In this document: positions 18,449 to 23,106 of the stretch, piece by piece
How the letters are laid out: the number at the start of each line of letters is the position of its first letter
How positions within the stretch are numbered: the stretch's first letter is position 1
Source of the DNA: a virus
DNA: 23,106 nt
Virus record (IMG/VR): IMGVR_UViG_3300030116_001171
Coordinates: 1-23,106 of that record
Strand: one strand, 5' to 3'
Made by a program: the position numbers and the translations under genes
The notes under the pieces: model-generated
What the model was told of the DNA's origin: nothing
The model's database searches: none
Seen by the model: the letters and a program-made list of their open reading frames with translations, nothing else

Positions 18449-18999
18449 CTCCTGTTTATGCAGAACCTGAAGTACAGAATACCTCAAATCCAGTTGCTGC
18501 TGCTACTGGTAACGTTACAAACCAAGCTGTACAATTTCAAAACAATGGAGCACCCAGTAGACAAATAATGGGTCCAAATATCAGTTGTAATGGTAGTACT
18601 ATGACCTTCTCTCCATTCTATATGGGGAATCATACTACACCATTTGATGAAGATATGAGCCAATCAAGCTATACAGTAGCTGAGAACTGGGGATTCCAGA
18701 TTAATTTTATGGTTCCATTAGACGGATCTATTGTAGAAAGATGTAAATCAATAGCAGCAAGACAGGAAGCTAAAATGAAACTTGACTATGAACTAGTTAG
18801 AGTTAAAGAATGTGCATCCTTACAGCAGAAAGGATTCATGTTAATTCCTGGTTCGCGGGTATATCATGTGTGTAGTGATGTTATACCCATTGCTAGTTGG
18901 TTGAAAGCCCAACAAAAAATTGAGAAATGTACTGCACCCCCTAAGCCTTGGTATAAACCTTGGCAAAAACCTAAAATTACATGTCCTAACAAATCATGA
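18373..18999 (+). CDS. Exported Cys-containing protein without a canonical start codon
   Basis: The frame ending with TGA at 18999 encodes a signal-peptide-like segment, NYCYYYLALCLLSVTPVYA, then mature AEPEVQNTSNPVAAATGN. The rest has regularly spaced Cys, MVPLDGSIVERCKSIAARQE and a Pro/Trp/Lys end, a family I recall in cyanophages directly after the preceding gene. Within the frame there is no ATG, GTG or TTG between the ATG at 18085 and the signal peptide. The part from 18085 to about 18372 looks like a shadow of the preceding gene. ATT at 18373 is the only near-cognate start close to the signal peptide and gives 208 residues with a basic n-region (RNTGNRKNYRN). The start is therefore uncertain; the mature part is well supported. 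Confidence 0.68.
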   Translation: MRNTGNRKNYRNYCYYYLALCLLSVTPVYAEPEVQNTSNPVAAATGNVTNQAVQFQNNGAPSRQIMGPNISCNGSTMTFSPFYMGNHTTPFDEDMSQSSYTVAENWGFQINFMVPLDGSIVERCKSIAARQEAKMKLDYELVRVKECASLQQKGFMLIPGSRVYHVCSDVIPIASWLKAQQKIEKCTAPPKPWYKPWQKPKITCPNKS

Positions 19000-19151
19000 T
19001 CGTATTAATCAAGCCCATCCTATTCGCCTTCTTGAAGTCAGATTCAGTAAAGAAGCTTGTAGTTGACCTATTAGAAGCCTATGTTGCTAGAACTGACAAT
19101 AAACTAGACGATCAGGCACTTAAGATTGTAAAAGAAAAACTATTCTCTTAA
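18996..19151 (+). CDS. Small 51-residue cyanophage-type protein
   Basis: The ATG at 18996 overlaps the stop of the preceding gene (ATGA) and opens a frame to TAA at 19149-19151. It encodes MIVLIKPILFAFLKSDSVKK, followed by LVVDLLEAYVARTDNKLDDQ and a charged end. The N-terminal half is amphipathic to hydrophobic; a membrane-surface association is possible. I recall similar short proteins in cyanophages beside the exported pair. Tight coupling and the filled gap before 19157 support a real gene. Function unknown. Confidence 0.72.
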   Translation: MIVLIKPILFAFLKSDSVKKLVVDLLEAYVARTDNKLDDQALKIVKEKLFS

Positions 19152-19156
19152 ATTAA

Positions 19157-19525
19157 ATGGATTCTAAGACTAAAGCTCTAGAAGAAATGTCTAGAGCTCA
19201 ATCTAACCATCGTCGTAAATATGGGGAACCTGATCCTCATTTACAAAGACGTATCGATTCTCTTATGAAAAGACAGGGCTTAGATCAAGCTAAAGCTAAA
19301 AGAAAAAAACCTGATAAAGGCTTTAAAGAAGGATTAAAGGACAGTATCAAAATGCTTAAAAAAACAGTTAAGAAAGCTGCTCCTAAGAAGGTATCTAAAG
19401 CAAAGAAGAAAGATCCAGAAGCTCCTTACTATGAGAAGCCTACCCCTGGTAAACCAGGTTGGAATCTAGCTAAAGCTAAAAGAAAAAAAGCTGCATCAGT
19501 AGCTAAAAAGAAAAGAAGAGCATGA
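19157..19525 (+). CDS. Lys-rich basic protein (122 residues)
   Basis: The protein holds 31 Lys and 10 Arg in 122 residues (34%). An N-terminal helical part of about 40 residues (ALEEMSRAQSNHRRKYGE, HLQRRIDSLMKRQGL) is followed by low-complexity basic sequence. The motif AKAKRKK occurs twice, 60 residues apart. The composition suggests nucleic-acid binding, like a histone tail or condensing protein, but no known fold is visible. It begins five bases after the small preceding gene, and its stop overlaps the next gene by four bases. It stands among packaging genes, so a role in DNA packaging is possible. Confidence is high that it is a gene, low for function. Confidence 0.75.
   Translation: MDSKTKALEEMSRAQSNHRRKYGEPDPHLQRRIDSLMKRQGLDQAKAKRKKPDKGFKEGLKDSIKMLKKTVKKAAPKKVSKAKKKDPEAPYYEKPTPGKPGWNLAKAKRKKAASVAKKKRRA
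19288..19489 (+). repeat. 22-bp direct repeat, 180 bp apart
   Basis: The same 22 bases (beginning AGCTAAAGCTAAAAG, ending in an A run) occur at 19288-19309 and 19468-19489. The distance is 180 bp, exactly 60 codons, and both copies encode the AKAKRKK motif. Identity at synonymous positions suggests recent duplication or conversion rather than chance, although Lys-rich AT-rich code lowers the weight. Confidence 0.8.
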
Positions 19526-20067
19526 AAGACGGTACTGGAAAAGAATTTAACGATGATTTATCTGAATTCTTAGAATGGTATCTTGATGCTGGTCAAAGAA
19601 TATTTACACCTTTGAATCAATCTATCCACTTTGTAGATGGATTAACTTCATTATGTATTTATAGACATGAACCATACCAGGTTGAACTTGTAACAGTAAA
19701 ACCTGGTACATATATACCACCTCATACTCATCCTAATGTCGATTCCTATGAAGTAGCATTAAGAGGTATAGAATTCTATTCAAATGGCAAAACTACATTA
19801 CCTATGTGGTTTGCTAATCAACCTTCACCCACAAGTAATTTGTCTATGGCTCATTATATGGTAGTTCGAATACTACCTGAAACTGAGCATGCTGCTAAAG
19901 CTGGACCAGAAGGAGGATGTTTCCTTTCTGTTCAGAAATGGTTAAATGGTGTTGCACCTACCGCAGTAGGAATGGACTGGAAAGGTGGATCATGTATGGG
20001 AGATTCCCACGATTCACAGATAACTTCAACAGAAGAAGCAGATGAAAGCGACAGAGAAGCAGTTTAA
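19522..20067 (+). CDS. Cupin-like metal-binding protein
   Basis: A 181-residue protein. VKPGTYIPPHTHPNVDSYEV (about residues 59-78) resembles cupin motif 1: Gly, then His68-x-His70, with Glu77 as a likely further ligand. A later segment ETEHAAKAGPEGGCFLSVQK (120-139) places His123 where cupin motif 2 would supply the last ligand. The expected fold is a double-stranded beta helix with a bound divalent metal; enzyme activity cannot be read from the sequence. The last part (about 160-181) is acidic and Ser-rich. ATGA overlap with the preceding gene, and 26-base overlap with the small terminase candidate. A cupin in the packaging block is not part of the T7 pattern. Confidence 0.72.
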   Translation: MKDGTGKEFNDDLSEFLEWYLDAGQRIFTPLNQSIHFVDGLTSLCIYRHEPYQVELVTVKPGTYIPPHTHPNVDSYEVALRGIEFYSNGKTTLPMWFANQPSPTSNLSMAHYMVVRILPETEHAAKAGPEGGCFLSVQKWLNGVAPTAVGMDWKGGSCMGDSHDSQITSTEEADESDREAV

Positions 20068-20284
20068 TGAGTTACATAACCTCGTCACTAATGAATTCCT
20101 TAAAAGAGTTAAGAGTGGTGAGGCTAGTACTCAGGACTTAAAAGCAGCCTGTGATTGGCTGAAAATCAATGATATAAGTGGTGTTGCTTATGACGGTAAC
20201 CCGTTAGACAAGTTAAACAAGATAATGCCAAAAGTAGATCCAGAACTTGTAAATCGGAGGCTCTACAGTGGCGTCAACCGCTGA
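20042..20284 (+). CDS. Small terminase subunit candidate (T7 gp18-like DNA maturase A)
   Basis: An 80-residue protein; T7 gp18 has 89. It begins MKATEKQFNELHNLVTNEFL and holds STQDLKAACDWLKINDISGV (about residues 29-48) and VDPELVNRRL. This short helical arrangement, with a QDLKAA-DWLK-NDI segment, is what I know from small packaging subunits in marine podoviruses. Gene order supports it: T7 gene 18 lies between holin and large terminase. Four genes instead of the T7 Rz/Rz1 pair stand between it and the large terminase here, counting itself. It overlaps the cupin gene by 26 bases and the next gene by 17. It should recognise DNA and regulate the large subunit. Confidence 0.72.
   Translation: MKATEKQFNELHNLVTNEFLKRVKSGEASTQDLKAACDWLKINDISGVAYDGNPLDKLNKIMPKVDPELVNRRLYSGVNR
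20256..20260 (+). promoter_or_regulatory. Ribosome binding site GGAGG for the 83-residue gene
   Basis: GGAGG ends seven bases before the GTG at 20268, inside the 3' end of the small terminase gene. It decides the GTG start, since no ATG is available nearby in frame before codon 26. Confidence 0.78.
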
Positions 20285-20519
20285 ATATTATAGGAAGAAT
20301 CCTAAAGCTAGAGCTAAACGCTTAAAACAACAAAAGCGTTATATGAAAGGTCCAGGTCGTAAGATCCGCCTTGAAGCAGATAGATTAGCTGCTAAACTAC
20401 CAGGAGGTAAAGTTGGAGATGGTATGGATGCCTCTCATAACAAAAATGGTCCTGGAAAACACGGTTGGGAGAAAGAAGAAGACAACCGTAAAAGCCGTCT
20501 CAAAATTAAAAAGAAGTAA
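20268..20519 (+). CDS. Small basic D-A-S-H protein of cyanophage type
   Basis: An 83-residue protein with 26 Lys/Arg (31%). It begins MASTAEYYRKNPKARAKRLK and carries GKVGDGMDASHNKNGPGKHG (about residues 47-66) and NRKSRLKIKKK at the end. I recall this arrangement, basic helix then GDG-x-D-x-S-H then Asn-Arg, as a small conserved protein of cyanophages; it distantly recalls a treble-clef or HNH turn but lacks enough residues for a confident nuclease call. GTG start with a strong Shine-Dalgarno sequence, two bases before the next gene. DNA binding is likely from composition, but function is unknown. Confidence 0.75.
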   Translation: MASTAEYYRKNPKARAKRLKQQKRYMKGPGRKIRLEADRLAAKLPGGKVGDGMDASHNKNGPGKHGWEKEEDNRKSRLKIKKK

Positions 20520-20521
20520 TT

Positions 20522-21250
20522 ATGAAACCAAAAGGTAAAGCTCCCAGTAAACACCACAAATGGGATGCAAAAAATAAAAAGTGGGTTTTAAAATCTTTCG
20601 AAGAACGTCAAAAAGGTAGACCTTTCTATTTACAAGGTAAAGACAATCCTATTCGTCAGGTACATGATTTTGTTAGGAATGTTAATGCAGAGAAAAAATA
20701 TAGAGCTAATGCTGCGAAGAAAGCTAATCTAGTTAAAGAAGAATCAAAGAAGAAAACTAATTTAAAACCTAATCTTACTTCAAAAGATAAAGAAGATATT
20801 AGAAAAGAAAACGAACTATCAAAGGTTCTTACAAGTTCAAAGAAATATAAAGAAGTAGATGCTCCTGGTCCAAATAATAAAGGTAAGAAAGTTCTTCAAA
20901 AAGTAAATGGTTCTGGAAGTAAGAAATCTACACCTAAATCTACTGTACATACTAGGCACTATAAGACTGGTGAAAGACTTGGTGTACTAACTCGTCGTCA
21001 ACGTGCTAAATATGATGCAGAAGCTGCTGGTCGAACCTTTGAAGGTGAAGTAGCTAGACATGAGAAAGAAAGCGGTCATGGTAAGAAGCATAAGCGTGAG
21101 ACCCTCTATAAAGCTTCTCATCGTAAGAAAAAGCTAAAAGTAAAACCTACTACTACTCCTAAGAAAAAAAATAAGATTTTAGAAGGTAAATCTTTAGAAG
21201 AAAGGAAAAAGATAAGCAAAGCAGCTTTGAAAGCTTTAGAGGATAAGTAG
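20522..21250 (+). CDS. Lys-rich basic protein (242 residues)
   Basis: The protein holds 56 Lys and 16 Arg in 242 residues (30%). The N-terminus has KHHKWDAKNKKWVLKSFEER and RPFYLQGKDNPIRQVHDFVR, the most ordered-looking part (about residues 10-55). The middle is low-complexity basic. Residues about 143-175 (TRHYKTGERLGVLTRRQRAK) look more specific. The end is again KKKLKVKP- and TPKKKNK-like. No known domain recognised. It is the largest of three basic proteins in this interval, starts two bases after the preceding gene, and ends ten bases before the next. Nucleic-acid binding or internal-head function is inferred from charge and place only. Confidence 0.75.
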   Translation: MKPKGKAPSKHHKWDAKNKKWVLKSFEERQKGRPFYLQGKDNPIRQVHDFVRNVNAEKKYRANAAKKANLVKEESKKKTNLKPNLTSKDKEDIRKENELSKVLTSSKKYKEVDAPGPNNKGKKVLQKVNGSGSKKSTPKSTVHTRHYKTGERLGVLTRRQRAKYDAEAAGRTFEGEVARHEKESGHGKKHKRETLYKASHRKKKLKVKPTTTPKKKNKILEGKSLEERKKISKAALKALEDK

Positions 21251-21255
21251 GAGGT
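21248..21255 (+). promoter_or_regulatory. Strong ribosome binding site of the 470-residue gene
   Basis: TAGGAGGT ends five bases before the ATG at 21261 and is the best anti-16S match in the window. It overlaps the stop codon of the preceding gene (21248-21250) and fixes the start. Confidence 0.8.
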
Positions 21256-21260
21256 AACTT

Positions 21261-22673
21261 ATGGGTGCTGTAAAAGAAGCGGCAGAAATAGCTCTTTCTA
21301 CACTATTTACTGGAGGTAAAAAATCCTTTGGTTCTGCTGGTGAGGAATTCCTTTCTAAATTATCTCCACAAGATACATTTAATTTAAAACAATTACATAA
21401 ACTTGATTTTGAAAAAGGTACTCACAGATTTGATGATTTTGGAGAAAGTGTTCGTCAAGGCATAGATCAAAACATACCAGAAAGAGCTGGTGATGTACAT
21501 GCAACTCTTATTGAGATAGAAGATCAATTTAAAAACCAACGTCATTTAGATACTCAAGCTAAACAAGGAACCGAATTAAAAAATCAAAAAGGATATGATC
21601 CTCAAACAGAATTAGATGGTCTTGAAGAGAAATACATACAAGCGTCAGATCAGAGTGATTGGAATAAAATCCTTGAAGATGGTTGGGCGGAAGACGAATC
21701 TATTCAACTAATTTATGCTGAATATCAAAGAGCAAAAAAACGAGGTTCTGCAAGTGGAATGGAGGGAGCAAGAAGAAAAATTAGACAGTTACAAGGTACA
21801 CCTGGAAAACATGTTGAACAAGCTGGTAAAGAATTTGCTCAATCTAGAGCTGATATGGCAGATAGATTGGTAAAACGTGATGCCTATGGTGTTCATAGAA
21901 AAACAGATCCTGAATTTCCTGGTCAGAAACCTTTATCTAAACCAGAAACAACTGCATTAAAAAATACAGAGGGCTTAGAAGCTCTTATTGAGCAGCACCA
22001 CATGATGTCAGCTTATGATAGTTCAGAATTAGCAGTTCAATTAGGTAAATTAGGTAAGAAGTTTAAGTATAATGCATATATGTATATGTTGAATCAATAT
22101 AAAATGTTACCTGGTGATTTTGACTTAAATATTGCTAATATTCCAACTGGACCGCATAGATTAAAAAGTGGTAACTTACATGCTTGGTTAAATGATATGG
22201 GATTCGAAGAATATTGGAGAGCTTTTGCTAAAGCAAACCCTGGTAATCCTGATCCTAATCTATTAATGCAAGCAATTGATAGATATTTTGATGAAGTGTT
22301 TTATCCTGCTTTAATTAAAATGGATGCCTTGGTTCAATCAACTCCACAGAAATATCAATGGAAAGGATTATATATAGCTCCTTATCTTCTTAAAGATGCA
22401 AGAGCAAGAGTTAAACATTTGAATGAAACAATATATCCTCAGAATTTAAGATCTACTGCTGGTGGAAAAGATGTAGCTATTGACCAATTACATACTATGG
22501 CATCTCAAGGAGGTGAAGATTTACCAGGATATCGTGGAATGGAAGTAGTAGATGGTCAAATGATAAAAGCAAGAGAAGGTTTTGGTGGTCCAGGTATTGG
22601 TGACTTAACAAGTAAAAAAGCCTATAAAGCTCTAAATACACCGCCAACAAAGAAAAAAGCTAAATCTAAATGA
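21261..22673 (+). CDS. Terminase-adjacent protein with HNH-like His/Asn pattern
   Basis: A 470-residue protein, not firmly recognised. Residues 1-200 are helical and charged. Residues 240-318 carry EALIEQHHMMSAY (His246, His247), then DFDLNIANIPTGPHRLKSGN (Asn290, Asn293, His299) and LHAWLNDMGFEEYW (His307). The order HH - N-x2-[IN]-x-P - H - LH is like that of HNH-type nuclease domains found in toxins and phage proteins, but the family cannot be proved by eye. The tail is Lys-rich (TKKKAKSK). It has a very good ribosome binding site, and its stop overlaps the large terminase start (ATGA). HNH nucleases beside terminases are known to act with them in packaging in some phages; that would fit. 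Otherwise it may be a structural protein. Confidence 0.6.
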   Translation: MGAVKEAAEIALSTLFTGGKKSFGSAGEEFLSKLSPQDTFNLKQLHKLDFEKGTHRFDDFGESVRQGIDQNIPERAGDVHATLIEIEDQFKNQRHLDTQAKQGTELKNQKGYDPQTELDGLEEKYIQASDQSDWNKILEDGWAEDESIQLIYAEYQRAKKRGSASGMEGARRKIRQLQGTPGKHVEQAGKEFAQSRADMADRLVKRDAYGVHRKTDPEFPGQKPLSKPETTALKNTEGLEALIEQHHMMSAYDSSELAVQLGKLGKKFKYNAYMYMLNQYKMLPGDFDLNIANIPTGPHRLKSGNLHAWLNDMGFEEYWRAFAKANPGNPDPNLLMQAIDRYFDEVFYPALIKMDALVQSTPQKYQWKGLYIAPYLLKDARARVKHLNETIYPQNLRSTAGGKDVAIDQLHTMASQGGEDLPGYRGMEVVDGQMIKAREGFGGPGIGDLTSKKAYKALNTPPTKKKAKSK

Positions 22674-23106
22674 ATGATATCGTAACCGCCTTACGAGAGG
22701 ATTTTAAGTTGTTTCTACAAGCCCTATGGGAACAACTTGATTTACCGTCCCCAACACGAGCACAATATGCAATCGCAGACTATCTTCAACATGGACCTAA
22801 ACGTCTTCAAATTCAAGCTTTCCGTGGTGTTGGAAAGAGTTGGATCACTGGAGCCTTCGTCCTCTGGACTCTCTTTAAAGATCCTGAAAAGAAAATAATG
22901 ATTATCTCTGCCTCTAAAGAGAGAGCAGACAACATGTCCATTTTCCTACAGAAACTTATTATCGAAACCCCATGGCTCAATCATTTAAGACCGAAAGCAG
23001 ACGATTCTCGCTGGAGTCGCATCAGCTTCGACGTAAACTGTTCTCCTCACCAAGCCCCAAGCGTAAAGTCGGTGGGCATCACTGGACAGCTAACAGGAAG
23101 CAGAGC
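22670..23106 (+). CDS. Large terminase subunit (T7 gp19-like DNA maturase B), 3' end outside window
   Basis: The first 145 codons of the packaging motor, cut by the window edge. It begins MNDIVTALREDFKLFLQALW. The ATPase Walker A lies at residues 51-57 (FRGVGKS), followed by WITGAFVLWTLFKDPEKKIM, then SASKERADNMSIF (about 80-92), and the block APSVKSVGITGQLTGSRA. These match T7 gp19 almost segment for segment (FRGIGKS, SASKERAD, SPSVKSVGITGQLTGSRAD in my memory of it). Walker B and the nuclease domain must lie further downstream. The ATG overlaps the preceding stop (ATGA). Base composition rises sharply at its start, to about 45% GC by hand count. Confidence 0.97.
   Translation, partial: MNDIVTALREDFKLFLQALWEQLDLPSPTRAQYAIADYLQHGPKRLQIQAFRGVGKSWITGAFVLWTLFKDPEKKIMIISASKERADNMSIFLQKLIIETPWLNHLRPKADDSRWSRISFDVNCSPHQAPSVKSVGITGQLTGSR

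Noticed and set aside
18077-18999. Rz/Rz1-like spanin pair
   Set aside because: Overlapping exported genes recall spanins, but the second protein has no lipobox with Cys at the cleavage site, and the first has no N-terminal anchor with a coiled coil.
20268-20519. HNH nuclease call for the 83-residue D-A-S-H protein
   Set aside because: Only one short His-containing motif is visible; the Asn and second His of an HNH core cannot be placed with confidence.

Overview
This window is a single-strand, tightly packed late (virion and packaging) region of a T7-like podovirus (Autographiviridae type). The order capsid end, terminator, gp11, gp12, gp13, gp14, gp15, gp16, gp17 fiber, holin-like gene, small terminase, large terminase follows the right-hand part of phage T7. 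The low GC (roughly one third in most genes, counted by eye), the large internal core protein without a visible lytic transglycosylase, and several small accessory genes that I recognise from marine cyanophages (two exported proteins, a two-helix membrane protein, a small D-A-S-H protein) point to a marine cyanophage of Prochlorococcus or Synechococcus. A related marine podovirus cannot be excluded. No database search was possible; family names come from recognised motifs and gene order.

Layout. Bases 1-57 hold the last 18 codons of the upstream gene, most likely the major capsid protein. A strong intrinsic terminator follows at 63-92, where T7 has its T-phi terminator. From 113 to 11929 lie the tail tube and ejection genes: gp11 adaptor, gp12 nozzle (enlarged by an inserted beta domain), gp13 (GNAT-like), gp14, gp15 and gp16. 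From 11935 to 17431 lie two fiber genes separated by a small conserved gene. The first fiber has the T7 gp17 virion-anchoring domain, 31 tandem 10-residue repeats and a C1q-like tip. The second lacks the anchor and ends in an S74 self-cleaving chaperone. Both share the same repeat doublet and body modules.

From 17428 to 19151 is a run of small, overlapping membrane or exported genes: a one-helix protein, a two-helix holin candidate, two signal-peptide proteins and a 51-residue protein. The second signal-peptide protein has no ATG, GTG or TTG start near its signal peptide. From 19157 to the right edge is the packaging end: three very basic proteins (about 30-34% Lys+Arg), a cupin-like protein, a small terminase candidate, a 470-residue protein with HNH-like His/Asn spacing, and the first 145 codons of the large terminase.

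All genes are on the + strand, and most neighbours overlap or are separated by a few bases. No gene-free stretch exceeds about 60 bases, no tRNA was seen, and no − strand gene is supported. Expression is probably polycistronic from phage promoters outside the window, with translational coupling through the many ATGA/TAATG overlaps. The region looks like a recognisable phage module. The least explained parts are the exported pair, the basic-protein cluster, the cupin and the HNH-like terminase neighbour.
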